A stretch of 16,773 nt of DNA from Chthoniobacter flavus (GCA_020720945.1 DYNR01000010.1:1-16773), one strand, 5' to 3'; shown: positions 6,625 through 13,448, numbered from the stretch's first letter. Made by a program: numbers and translations. The notes: a model not told the origin generated them from the sequence alone.

Positions 6625-7416
6625 ATGAAGAAGCCCATCGCCCTGGCGGTATGTTTCTTCGCCCTCTTTCCGGTCGAATTGATCGCGCAAGGAGTTCGTT
6701 CTTTGACAGGTTCTGAATGGTTTGCGGAGTCTCCTGGAGGTTCCGCACCGAATAAACGAGGAGTTTCGCGAGAGGCACCTGCGATGCAAGAAGAGTTGCT
6801 TTTACTTAGGAACACAGTTTCTGAGTTGAGCCAGAGTCTTGCGGTAGCGAACGCCGAAGCGGAAACCTTCAAAAATCAGGCGAGCGAGTTGGCACTCAAG
6901 CTAGACGCTCTCGGGTTGGCGGAGGTGGAAGGCAAACGCGAAGGTCTCGAGCAAAAGTTGCTGGCGGCAGTCCGGGAAGTCCGGTTGCAGCAGCAGCGGA
7001 ATATCGAATTAGAAAATCAAGTTGTTGACTTGGTTGAGAAAGTTGTGGCACTTTTGCAGGAGGCGGAGAATGTTTCGGTTGGGACAAGGCTCGGGGTAGA
7101 AATGAGCATGAGGAAAGCGAACGAGTTGTTGGGAGCTTTGCCGAGTGTCGATGCTCCAGCTTCCGTGGAAAGCTCGTTGACGAATGCGTTGGTTTTAGAG
7201 GTCAAGCCCGAGTTATCCTTGCTCATTGCGAATGTAGGAAAAAAGCAAGGGGTAAGAGTTGGGACACCTTTTCAAATTTTACGCGGCTACGAGATGATCG
7301 GAACGGCATTGGTTGTAGATGTGCGCGAGAAGATCAGCGGGTTAATCATTCAGAGTTTGGACAAAGAAGGAAAGCAAGTCAAAACAGGCGATCGCCTTCG
7401 GGTGATCACGAGATAA
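6625..7416 (+). CDS. Unrecognised exported coiled-coil protein inserted in the S10 block
   Basis: I do not recognise a named family. The 263-residue protein begins with a good signal peptide: MKKP, a hydrophobic core at 5-21, and a likely cut after LIA at 21. A low-complexity linker follows to about 50, then a Leu/Glu/Gln-rich coiled coil from about 52 to 150, and a helical stretch to about 170. A compact, beta-rich C-terminal domain spans 187-262, with hydrophobic strands separated by turns such as NVGKKQGVRVG (203-213) and ending in VKTGDRLRV (252-260). That repeated G-V-x-V-G pattern resembles small beta-barrel domains of periplasmic proteins such as MreC or FlgT, by eye only. It sits 12 bp after rpsS and 39 bp before rplV on the same strand. 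Its codon use resembles its neighbours, so it is co-transcribed and looks long resident. It should be periplasmic, or anchored if the signal is not cut. No Shine-Dalgarno is present. Confidence 0.85.
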   Translation: MKKPIALAVCFFALFPVELIAQGVRSLTGSEWFAESPGGSAPNKRGVSREAPAMQEELLLLRNTVSELSQSLAVANAEAETFKNQASELALKLDALGLAEVEGKREGLEQKLLAAVREVRLQQQRNIELENQVVDLVEKVVALLQEAENVSVGTRLGVEMSMRKANELLGALPSVDAPASVESSLTNALVLEVKPELSLLIANVGKKQGVRVGTPFQILRGYEMIGTALVVDVREKISGLIIQSLDKEGKQVKTGDRLRVITR

Positions 7417-7455
7417 TCAGAGAAAACATTTAATAACAAAGAACAAGCAATAGCT

Positions 7456-7932
7456 ATGGAAGTAAGATCCAGTTACCGTCATGCCCGGATGTCCGCATTT
7501 AAGGTGCGGGAAGTGACCCGGGAAATTCAAGGACTCCCCGCGACCGATGCGCTCGACATTCTTCGCTTCACGCCGAAGAAAGCTGCGGAGTTAATCAATA
7601 AGACTTTGAAGAGTGCTATTGCCAACGCGGAGAACAACAACAACTTGCGAGTTGAGTCTTTGGTGGTCAAAGAGGCAGTCGTCGGGGAAGGTCCCACGAT
7701 CAAGCGTTTTGTCCCGAAGGCCAGGGGGAGTGCGGGTCCGATTCGCAAACGGATGTGTCACATTTTCATAACGCTGACGGATGAGGTAGAGATTGTCCGC
7801 CGGGATAAGACGAAGAAGAGCAACAAAAAAGCGAAGCCATCCTCGGGTGCGAAGAAGCAGCCTGCGGCGGTGGAAGCGAAGGTAGAGGAAGCGAGTGCTC
7901 CCGTTTCTGAAGAATCTGCAAGCAAAGAATAA
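7456..7932 (+). CDS. rplV: 50S ribosomal protein L22 with C-terminal tail
   Basis: L22 binds all domains of 23S rRNA, and its beta-hairpin narrows the exit tunnel beside L4, where macrolides bind. The core spans residues 1-112 and includes the helix HARMSAFKVREVTREIQG at 9-26, NAENNNNLRVESLVV at 57-71, and the hairpin and C-terminal region around RFVPKARGSAGPIRKRMCHI at 84-103. The remaining 45 residues (about 114-158) are a Lys/Ala/Glu-rich disordered tail absent from the typical 110-residue protein. The start gives the expected N-terminus. No Shine-Dalgarno is seen in the 39-bp spacer after the coiled-coil gene. Confidence 0.97.
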   Translation: MEVRSSYRHARMSAFKVREVTREIQGLPATDALDILRFTPKKAAELINKTLKSAIANAENNNNLRVESLVVKEAVVGEGPTIKRFVPKARGSAGPIRKRMCHIFITLTDEVEIVRRDKTKKSNKKAKPSSGAKKQPAAVEAKVEEASAPVSEESASKE

Positions 7933-7941
7933 GATAAAAAT

Positions 7942-8625
7942 ATGGGACAGAAAGTAAATCCGATAGGCTTCCGCCTGCAATTGAACCGTGACTGGCGTTC
8001 GCGCTGGTATGCTTCGCGCAAAGATTTCGCCGATTTTCTTCACGCGGATTACAAGATTCGCGAACGGTTGAAGAACAAGCTGAAAGCTGCCGCAGTTTCT
8101 CGCATCACCATCGAAAGGGCGTGGAACAGTGTCCGAGTTACCATTTACACGGCGCGTCCGGGGGTGGTGATTGGTCGCAAGGGGAGCGAGATCGAGACGC
8201 TGACCCGCGAAGTGTTGGATCTTGTTGGGACTAAGCAAGTCAAGATCGACATCGTGGAAATCAAGCGTCCGGATTTGGATGCGCAGTTGGTTGCGGAGAA
8301 TGTCGCTTCGCAGCTTGAGCGTCGTATTTCTTTCCGTCGTGCGATGAAGCGGACGGTCCAGATGACGATGGACGGAGGGGCGTTGGGGATCAAGATTCGT
8401 TGTGCCGGTCGTTTGGGCGGGGCAGAAATTGCTCGCACGGAATGGTATCGGGAAGGCAAAGTGCCGCTTCATACGCTTCGTGTGCCGATTGATTATGGTT
8501 TTGCGGAAGCGAACACCGTTGCTGGAAAGATCGGAATCAAGTGCTGGATTTGTCGTCCAGAGGAGAAGGAAGAAGCGAATGGGGCCGTTCCAGTGCAGAC
8601 GGCGGATGAGTCTCGCAAGGGGTAA
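7942..8625 (+). CDS. rpsC: 30S ribosomal protein S3
   Basis: S3 lines the mRNA entry channel of the 30S subunit and contributes to mRNA unwinding with S4 and S5. The 227-residue protein begins MGQKVNPIGFRLQ as usual. It has a KH-type RNA-binding domain with the GxxG loop GRKG at 78-81. Its C-terminal domain carries GRLGGAEIARTEWYREGKVP (156-174 and following) and ends in a short polar tail from about 207. It lies 9 bp after rplV, with an A-rich spacer and no Shine-Dalgarno. Confidence 0.98.
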   Translation: MGQKVNPIGFRLQLNRDWRSRWYASRKDFADFLHADYKIRERLKNKLKAAAVSRITIERAWNSVRVTIYTARPGVVIGRKGSEIETLTREVLDLVGTKQVKIDIVEIKRPDLDAQLVAENVASQLERRISFRRAMKRTVQMTMDGGALGIKIRCAGRLGGAEIARTEWYREGKVPLHTLRVPIDYGFAEANTVAGKIGIKCWICRPEEKEEANGAVPVQTADESRKG

Positions 8626-8649
8626 TCGGCGAGGGAATTTGTATCGAAT

Positions 8650-8655
8650 AGGAGG
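8650..8655 (+). promoter_or_regulatory. Strong Shine-Dalgarno site deciding the rplP start
   Basis: AGGAGG lies 8 nt before the ATG at 8664 and 17 nt before the next in-frame ATG at 8673. This favours the upstream start for L16. Confidence 0.8.
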
Positions 8656-8663
8656 ATAATGTC

Positions 8664-9083
8664 ATGCCATTAATGCCAAAAAGAGTGAAGTACCGGAAGA
8701 CGCAGCGAGGAAGTCGCTCGGGTCTCGCTTCACGGAATACCAAGATTGATTTCGGTGCCTACGCGTTGCAGACGATGGAGCGCGCATGGATCACCAACAT
8801 CCAGATCGAAGCGGCGCGTGTTGCTTTGACCCGTCACATGAAAAGAAAAGGGAAGTTGTGGATTCGCATATTCCCGGATAAGTCGGTGACGGCGCGACCG
8901 CCCGAGACCCGAATGGGGAAAGGGAAGGGGCAGCCCGAGTATTGGGTTGCAACGGTTCGTCCAGGAAACATTCTTTTCGAGTTGGATGGGATTCCTGAAT
9001 CGGTGGCACGCGAGTCTTTGCGTCTGGCGGCAAATAAATTGCCGATCAAGACGAAATTCCTTGTCCGCCATCACGCAGTATGA
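8664..9083 (+). CDS. rplP: 50S ribosomal protein L16
   Basis: L16 binds 23S rRNA at the A-site side of the peptidyl-transferase region and is needed for late 50S assembly. The 139-residue product has MPKRVKYRKTQRG near its start, KGKLWIRIFPDK at 62-73, RMGKGKGQPEYWVA at 83-96 and ANKLPIKTKF near the end. Two ATGs are possible. The first (MPLMPKR) is chosen because AGGAGG lies at the ideal distance. The second would give MPKR, close to some other bacterial L16 starts. The gene lies 38 bp after rpsC. Confidence 0.97.
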   Translation: MPLMPKRVKYRKTQRGSRSGLASRNTKIDFGAYALQTMERAWITNIQIEAARVALTRHMKRKGKLWIRIFPDKSVTARPPETRMGKGKGQPEYWVATVRPGNILFELDGIPESVARESLRLAANKLPIKTKFLVRHHAV

Positions 9084-9098
9084 GAATGTGAGGTCATT

Positions 9099-9308
9099 AT
9101 GAAATTTTCCGAGATTAAAGAATTGACAGTTAAGGAATTGCTCGCTCGTCGGCACGAGATGAGGCAAGAAGTGTTTAACTTGCGGATCCAGCAGAAGAGT
9201 GGGCAGCTAGAGCGTCCGCATATGTTGCATCTGATCCGCAAGGACATTGCGCGGCTCCAGACCGCGATCAACCAGAAAATGAAAGAAGCCGCAAAACAAG
9301 CCGCCTGA
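9099..9308 (+). CDS. rpmC: 50S ribosomal protein L29
   Basis: L29 is a small two-helix protein beside L23 at the tunnel exit, where targeting factors dock. The 69-residue product shows the family pattern MKFSEIKELTVKELLARRHE (1-20), with FNLRIQQKSGQLERPH following and a second helix to the end. GAGGT sits 5 nt before the ATG as a short-spaced ribosome binding site. The gene ends with tandem stops, TGA TAG, 6 bp before rpsQ. Confidence 0.97.
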   Translation: MKFSEIKELTVKELLARRHEMRQEVFNLRIQQKSGQLERPHMLHLIRKDIARLQTAINQKMKEAAKQAA

Positions 9309-9314
9309 TAGACC

Positions 9315-9614
9315 ATGAGTGAAGAAACAGCAACAGCCGTAAAAGAGGCGGGGACCGAGGTGAGTGCAAGGCGCTCGCTCCGCAAGACGCGCATCGGAGA
9401 GGTTATTTCCGATAAGATGGATAAGACGATCGTGGTCAAGGTTGTGACCCGCGTCCCGCATCCGCGTTTCCGCAAAATTGTCAAGCAGAGTACAAAGTTC
9501 CATGTGCATGACGAGAAGAACGAAGCGAAGATTGGCAACCGTGTGAGCATTGCGGAGTGTCGCCCGTTGAGTCGTTTGAAGCGTTGGCGGTTGGTCGAGG
9601 TGCTTTCCCATTAA
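9315..9614 (+). CDS. rpsQ: 30S ribosomal protein S17 with N-terminal extension
   Basis: S17 is an early-binding OB-fold protein of the 30S body that contacts the 5' domain of 16S rRNA. The core begins at about residue 24 (KTRIGEVISDKMDKTIVV), followed by KFHVHDEKNEAKIGNRVSI (61-79) and ECRPLSRLKRWRLV (81-94). Residues 1-20 are an acidic then basic extension not found in E. coli. No ATG lies between it and the core, so the extension is probably translated. No Shine-Dalgarno is visible in the 6-bp gap after rpmC. Confidence 0.96.
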   Translation: MSEETATAVKEAGTEVSARRSLRKTRIGEVISDKMDKTIVVKVVTRVPHPRFRKIVKQSTKFHVHDEKNEAKIGNRVSIAECRPLSRLKRWRLVEVLSH

Positions 9615-9634
9615 TCCAAAATTTCTTATTAATT

Positions 9635-10000
9635 ATGATTCAGCTTCGTTCACGAATTGATGTAGCGGATAACACGGGTGCGAGAATTGCCTCGATGATC
9701 AGTGTTATCGGAAAGGCGACGAAGGTCGCGCACATCGGTGATATTATTACTTGCAACATCAAAGAAGCCTCTACGGGGGGTTCGGTTAAGAAGGGGGATG
9801 TGGTTCGCGCGGTTGTTGTCCGCACGGCCCAACCAGTCAGGAGGGAAGACGGTTCTTATCTTCGTTTTGACAACAACGCGGTCGTGGTTATCGACAAGGA
9901 TAAGAACCCGAAAGGGACTCGTATTTTTGGTCCTGTCGCCCGCGAATTGCGCGACAAGAACTTTATGAAAATTGTTTCATTGGCACCCGAGGTTTTATGA
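9635..10000 (+). CDS. rplN: 50S ribosomal protein L14
   Basis: L14 lies at the subunit interface, takes part in an intersubunit bridge, and is the docking site of the silencing factor RsfS. The 121-residue product has the standard length. It starts MIQLRSRIDVADNTGAR and contains GSVKKGDVVRAVVVRT (49-64), FDNNAVVVIDKDKNPKGTRIFGPV (78-101) and ends near SLAPEVL. The reading frame stays open further upstream into rpsQ, but the family start is this ATG. It follows an AT-rich spacer without Shine-Dalgarno. The stop TGA overlaps the rplX start as ATGA. Confidence 0.98.
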   Translation: MIQLRSRIDVADNTGARIASMISVIGKATKVAHIGDIITCNIKEASTGGSVKKGDVVRAVVVRTAQPVRREDGSYLRFDNNAVVVIDKDKNPKGTRIFGPVARELRDKNFMKIVSLAPEVL

Positions 10001-10269
10001 GTAAAAAGCGTTTTCATGTCCATCGGGGTGATTTGGTAGAGGTCATTTCGGGAAATCATGCAGGTTCTACGGGGAAAGTGCTTCAAGTGCTGACCAAAAA
10101 AGACAGGGTGATTGTCGAGGGTGTGCGGATGATTAAAAAGACCATGCGCAAGTCCCAAGAGCACCCGAACGGGGCGATCATTGAGAGGGAGGGTCCGATC
10201 CATGTTTCCAATGTGAAAGTGTTGGAGAAGTCCGGAGGGGACAAAAATAAAGGAACGAAAGAGGCTTGA
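9997..10269 (+). CDS. rplX: 50S ribosomal protein L24
   Basis: L24 is one of the two initiator proteins of 50S assembly, binding the 5' domain of 23S rRNA. The 90-residue product has a KOW motif near its start (HRGDLVEVISGNHAGSTGKV, 9-28) and HPNGAIIEREGPIHVSNV in the second half. It is a little shorter than the roughly 104 residues of E. coli and ends in a Lys/Gly-rich tail. The ATG overlaps the rplN stop (ATGA), and GAGG lies just before it, so its translation is probably coupled to L14. Its own stop codon falls inside a hairpin that covers the next start. Confidence 0.97.
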   Translation: MSKKRFHVHRGDLVEVISGNHAGSTGKVLQVLTKKDRVIVEGVRMIKKTMRKSQEHPNGAIIEREGPIHVSNVKVLEKSGGDKNKGTKEA

Positions 10270-10300
10270 CACTTGTCGAGCTGGAAGAGATAACAAGTCA
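10267..10300 (+). promoter_or_regulatory. Hairpin over the rplX stop and rplE start
   Basis: TGAC (10267-10270) can pair with GTCA (10297-10300), and TTGT (10273-10276) with ACAA (10293-10296), leaving AC bulged. A competing perfect 6-bp stem pairs ACTTGT (10271-10276) with ACAAGT (10293-10298). The 16-nt loop presents GGAAGAG. The longer form buries the rplX stop codon and the A of the rplE ATG. A ribosome ending L24 would open it, which suggests coupled translation; this is inferred. Confidence 0.35.
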
Positions 10301-10884
10301 TGGAATCAGAACTTCAGATAGAATTTAAGACGCAGATCGTGGCGCGGCTCAAGGAAAAGCATGGGTATAAAAACATCCATGAAGTTCCGAAGGTCGTGAA
10401 AGTCGTGATCAATACATCCGTTGGGTCTGCACCCGATGTCAAGGATGCTTTGGAAATTGCCAAAAGCGAGTTGGCGGCGATAACGGGGCAGAAGCCCGTT
10501 GAAACGACCTCGAAGACAAGCATTTCCAACTTTAAGTTGCGCAAAAACCAGGCGATTGGAGCGAAGGTAACTTTGCGCGGGCGGGTCATGTATGAGTTTT
10601 TGGAACGGTTGATTCGGACGGCGTTGCCGAGGATTCGCGATTTTCGCGGGGTTTCTGCTCGTGCGTTCGATGGACGGGGAAATTACACTTTGGGAGTTAA
10701 AGACCAGAGCATTTTTCCTGAAATCGACTTGGATCGGATCAAGAGGAATATCGGGTTCGATGTGACGATTGTGACGACTGCGAAGACGAACCAAGAGGCA
10801 AAGAATTTATTGACCGAGATCGGTATGCCTTTTGCAGATCGAAATTTGAAACCCAAAGGGCCTGCTGAAGAGAAGGCAGCCTGA
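10300..10884 (+). CDS. rplE: 50S ribosomal protein L5
   Basis: L5 binds 5S rRNA, belongs to the central protuberance, and touches P-site tRNA. The 194-residue product is slightly longer than usual. It has the N-terminal VPKVVKVVINTSVG (29-42), GQKPVETTSKTSISNFKLRK (63-82), GAKVTLRG (87-94), RDFRG (113-117) and GNYTLGVKDQSIFPEID (127-143), and ends with a short polar tail. In most bacteria rpsN (S14) follows. Here rpsH comes 17 bp later. The start codon lies at the base of a predicted hairpin with GGAAG in its loop. Confidence 0.98.
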   Translation: MESELQIEFKTQIVARLKEKHGYKNIHEVPKVVKVVINTSVGSAPDVKDALEIAKSELAAITGQKPVETTSKTSISNFKLRKNQAIGAKVTLRGRVMYEFLERLIRTALPRIRDFRGVSARAFDGRGNYTLGVKDQSIFPEIDLDRIKRNIGFDVTIVTTAKTNQEAKNLLTEIGMPFADRNLKPKGPAEEKAA

Positions 10885-10901
10885 ATTACTGACACAATAC
10901 T

Positions 10902-11300
10902 ATGAGTGCAATGACCGACCCGATTGCGGATTTTTTAGTTCGCTTGAAGAACGCATCGAGAGCGAAGAAGGCGGAGTTTACCGTTCCTTATTCCAAGATG
11001 AAAAGCGAGATCGCCAGGATTTTGAAGGCGGAGGGCTACATAAACGATTACGAGTTGGATAGTTCGACAGGGCGTTCCGAACTCAAGATCAAAACCCGTT
11101 TTGTGAATAAATCGCCAGCGTTTGTTGGCATCAAGCGCATTAGCCGTCCGGGTTTGCGCCGTTATGTGGGATCTGAAGATATTCCTCGGGTTTTGGGGGG
11201 GATGGGAGTAGCCGTCCTTTCGACATCGAAGGGGATTTTGACTGGGCATGATGCCCGTCGGCAAAAAGTTGGAGGGGAGTTGCTGGCTTACATTTGGTAA
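10902..11300 (+). CDS. rpsH: 30S ribosomal protein S8
   Basis: S8 binds the central domain of 16S rRNA and, in E. coli, represses the spc operon by binding the rplX-rplE junction. The 132-residue product contains DPIADFLVRLKNA (6-18), KRISRPGLRRY (78-88) and the family signature GVAVLSTSKGILTGHDAR (102-119). It ends LAYIW as expected. A second ATG three codons downstream (MTDPIADF) is a possible start. Neither has a Shine-Dalgarno, and the first resembles the E. coli MSMQDPIAD. The gene directly follows rplE because rpsN is missing. Confidence 0.98.
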   Translation: MSAMTDPIADFLVRLKNASRAKKAEFTVPYSKMKSEIARILKAEGYINDYELDSSTGRSELKIKTRFVNKSPAFVGIKRISRPGLRRYVGSEDIPRVLGGMGVAVLSTSKGILTGHDARRQKVGGELLAYIW

Positions 11301-11327
11301 TGTGAGGTAGGAGCAAACCGCAAAAAA

Positions 11328-11332
11328 AGGAG
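11328..11332 (+). promoter_or_regulatory. Shine-Dalgarno site of rplF
   Basis: AGGAG lies 11 nt before the rplF ATG in an otherwise A-rich spacer. Only a minority of genes in this cluster have such a site. Confidence 0.65.
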
Positions 11333-11343
11333 AAAAATATATT

Positions 11344-11883
11344 ATGTCAAGACTTGGAAAACGACCTATCCCTCTTCCAGAGAAGGTGAAGTTGACCGCG
11401 ACGCCGGAAGGTTTGGTTGTGGTGGACGGACCGAAAGGCAAGTTGGAGTATCAGATGCCTGCTGGGATTGCGTTGGAGGTTGATAATCACATGGTCAAGG
11501 TTTCGCGTCCCGATGATAGTGCGCGGAGCAAAGCGATGCACGGGTTGTCCCGTTCGTTGATAGCCAACATGGTTGCTGGAGTTTCCGATGGATTCAAAAA
11601 AGATTTGGAAATTCAAGGGGTAGGTTTTCGTGCAGCGGTGCAGGGGAATCTGTTGAATTTGAGTTTGGGGTATTCCCATCCGGTGAATTTTCCGATTCCT
11701 GATGCGGTGAAAGTGACCGTGACGGAGAATACCAAGATTTCTGTTGTCGGGATTGACAAGCAGATTGTGGGTCAAGTGGCTGCGGATATTCGCGCTTACT
11801 ATCCTCCTGAGCCATACAAGGGCAAGGGAGTTCGTTATGCTGGCGAACAAGTTCGCCGTAAGGAAGGCAAAACCGTTCAGTAA
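11344..11883 (+). CDS. rplF: 50S ribosomal protein L6
   Basis: L6 sits near the sarcin-ricin loop and the factor-binding stalk and is required for late 50S assembly. The 179-residue product has two repeated beta domains. It starts MSRLGKRPIPLPEKV, has GFKKDLEIQGVGFRA (83-97) at the junction, and carries the conserved RAYYPPEPYKGKGVRYAGE (150-168) near the end. Length and layout match E. coli (177 residues). The gene follows a 43-bp A-rich spacer with AGGAG and is followed after 10 bp by rplR. Confidence 0.98.
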   Translation: MSRLGKRPIPLPEKVKLTATPEGLVVVDGPKGKLEYQMPAGIALEVDNHMVKVSRPDDSARSKAMHGLSRSLIANMVAGVSDGFKKDLEIQGVGFRAAVQGNLLNLSLGYSHPVNFPIPDAVKVTVTENTKISVVGIDKQIVGQVAADIRAYYPPEPYKGKGVRYAGEQVRRKEGKTVQ

Positions 11884-11893
11884 TTTTTAGAGT

Positions 11894-12253
11894 ATGAGCA
11901 GCAGATTGGAAAAACAGAGAGTGCGCCATGTGCGCATCCGGAAGAAAGTTGCGGGGACTCCCGAGCGCCCGAGATTGAGCGTTCATTTTTCGGGGCAGCA
12001 CATTACAGCGCAAGTGATTGATGATACGGCTGGGAAGACCTTGGTTTCCGTTCATACGACGGAGGCGGTTCTCCGTTCGGAGAAGGCAATGGGGCCCAAT
12101 GTGACTACTGCGGTGAAAGTAGGGAAGCTGGTTGCCGAGCGAGGAGTGGCGAAGAATATCCGCCAAGTCGTATTTGATCGCGGAGGCTTCAAGTATCATG
12201 GGAAAGTGAAAGCGTTGGCCGAAGCGGCCCGCGAAGGTGGCTTGGAATTTTAA
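11894..12253 (+). CDS. rplR: 50S ribosomal protein L18
   Basis: L18 binds 5S rRNA together with L5 and L25 and anchors it in the central protuberance. The 119-residue product has the basic N-terminal segment RVRHVRIRKKVAGTPERPRL (9-28), HITAQVIDD (36-44), and the C-terminal signature FDRGGFKYHGKVKALAEAAR (94-113). The start follows TTTTTAGAGT with no Shine-Dalgarno. Length is normal. Confidence 0.98.
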   Translation: MSSRLEKQRVRHVRIRKKVAGTPERPRLSVHFSGQHITAQVIDDTAGKTLVSVHTTEAVLRSEKAMGPNVTTAVKVGKLVAERGVAKNIRQVVFDRGGFKYHGKVKALAEAAREGGLEF

Positions 12254-12267
12254 CGAAAGACTGACAA

Positions 12268-12876
12268 ATGGCAAATCCTAACGAAAGAGGAAACAATCGC
12301 GGTGGGCGTTCCCGCGACAGAAGAGATAATGCGCCCTCGGAAGTTTCCGACTTGACGGACAAGGTTGTATTTATCAACCGCTGTGCGAAGGTCGTCAAAG
12401 GCGGGCGTCGTTTTAGTTTCTCGGCGTTGATCGTTTCTGGTGACCGCAAGGGCAAGGTGGGCATTGGGTTCGGCAAAGCGAATGAGGTGAGCGAAGCGAT
12501 TCGCAAAGCCACGGAAGCGGCCCACAAGCGGATGGTGGTTGTGAACATTGATGACAACACGATTCCTCATGTTTCCCAAGGCGAGTTTGGTGGAGGCTCG
12601 GTGTTGCTGAAGCCCGCATCTCCTGGGACAGGGGTTATTGCGGGTGGCGGTGTCCGTGCGATCATCGAAGCGGCGGGGATTCGCGATATCCTTGCAAAAT
12701 CCATGGGTTCGAGCAATCCAGCCAATGTCGTTAAAGCCACTTTGGTTGCTTTGACCCAATTGCGCAAACGGGAAGAAATTTTCCGTGTCCGCGGAAAGAA
12801 AATCCGTGTCGCTCCTCCCGTAGCTCCGGTAGCTCCCGTAGCTCCGGTAACAGCGCCTGCGGAAGTTGCGGAATAA
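12268..12876 (+). CDS. rpsE: 30S ribosomal protein S5 with Pro-Val-Ala tail
   Basis: S5 joins S4 at the mRNA entry and decoding region and affects fidelity; its mutations give spectinomycin resistance or ribosomal ambiguity. The 202-residue product has an RNA-binding double-stranded fold at about 30-95, with CAKVVKGGRRFSFSALIV at 39-56 and GKVGIGFGKANEV at 62-74. The C-terminal domain follows, with GGGVRAIIEAAGI at 126-138 and NVVKATLVALTQLR at 153-166. An Arg/Asn-rich N-terminal segment of about 27 residues precedes it. A tail of P-V-A repeats runs from 184. rpmD (L30), which usually follows, is absent. rplO starts 24 bp later. Confidence 0.98.
   Translation: MANPNERGNNRGGRSRDRRDNAPSEVSDLTDKVVFINRCAKVVKGGRRFSFSALIVSGDRKGKVGIGFGKANEVSEAIRKATEAAHKRMVVVNIDDNTIPHVSQGEFGGGSVLLKPASPGTGVIAGGGVRAIIEAAGIRDILAKSMGSSNPANVVKATLVALTQLRKREEIFRVRGKKIRVAPPVAPVAPVAPVTAPAEVAE
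12817..12849 (+). repeat. Short 9-bp tandem repeat inside the 3' end of rpsE
   Basis: Three and two-thirds copies of CC(C/G)GTAGCT lie in frame and encode Pro-Val-Ala repeats. The C/G alternation at the third base is regular (C, G, C, G), so the true unit may be 18 bp. Such repeats can gain or lose copies by slippage without shifting the frame. Confidence 0.85.
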
Positions 12877-12900
12877 CCACATTAGAAGATAGATAAATTT

Positions 12901-13371
12901 ATGAGACTTCATAATTTGAAACCGCGTCCGGGTGCCAAGCACACGAAGAAGCGGGTTGGTTGCGGAGAGAGTTCCGGGCATGGTAAGACCTCCGGCAAGG
13001 GGCACAAGGGGCAGAAAGCCCGTTCGGGTGGTAGCATTCGTCCTTCTTTTGAGGGGGGTCAGATGCCTTTGTTCCGCCGTTTGCCCAAGCGCGGGTTTAA
13101 CCATATTGCTTTCCGCGATGTGGTGGAGGTTGTCAACATGGACGATTTGGAGCGGAAGTTTCCAGATGGTGCGGCGGTCAATGCGGAGACTTTGCGTGCT
13201 CTCGGGTTGGTTCATGGGCAGTTTGATGCGATCAAATTGCTCGGACGCGGGGAGTTGACAAAAAAATTGAGCGTGGAAGTGGATTTGGTGAGCGAGACAG
13301 CGCGCCAGAAAGTTGAAAAGGCGGGGGGGACGGTAGTCATCCGCCAGAAAAGGGTCGCTTCTGCGGAGTGA
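12901..13371 (+). CDS. rplO: 50S ribosomal protein L15
   Basis: L15 is a late assembly protein that threads a long, glycine- and lysine-rich arm into domain II of 23S rRNA. The 156-residue product begins MRLHNLKPRPGAKHTKKRVG. It shows the arm SSGHGKTSGKGHKGQKARSG at 24-43, then GGQMPLFRRLPKRGF at 52-66, and a globular end with LLGRGELTKKLSV. Length is normal. It starts 24 bp after rpsE with an A/T-rich, Shine-Dalgarno-free spacer. An 88-bp structured spacer separates it from secY. Confidence 0.98.
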   Translation: MRLHNLKPRPGAKHTKKRVGCGESSGHGKTSGKGHKGQKARSGGSIRPSFEGGQMPLFRRLPKRGFNHIAFRDVVEVVNMDDLERKFPDGAAVNAETLRALGLVHGQFDAIKLLGRGELTKKLSVEVDLVSETARQKVEKAGGTVVIRQKRVASAE

Positions 13372-13383
13372 TGGTTTTCCCGT

Positions 13384-13448
13384 TGTGGGCAGGGCGAGAG
13401 ATCGCTCTGCTCGCGCGGGGTTCCGTTGCGGTTTTTGATTTTGGTTTT
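13384..13448 (+). terminator. GNRA-capped hairpin and T-rich run between rplO and secY
   Basis: GCAGGGCGA (13389-13397) pairs with TCGCTCTGC (13402-13410), forming 9 bp with one G-U pair around a GAGA tetraloop. The stem can extend outward to 13384-13415 through further G-C and wobble pairs. A T-rich stretch follows at about 13432-13451, but 15 or more nt downstream rather than at once. That spacing argues for partial attenuation, RNA processing or a stability element rather than a full terminator, since secY must still be made. Confidence 0.45.

Noticed and set aside
9557..9634. Longer L14 start within rpsQ
   Set aside because: The extra 26 residues do not belong to L14, and the ATG at 9635 gives the universal N-terminus.
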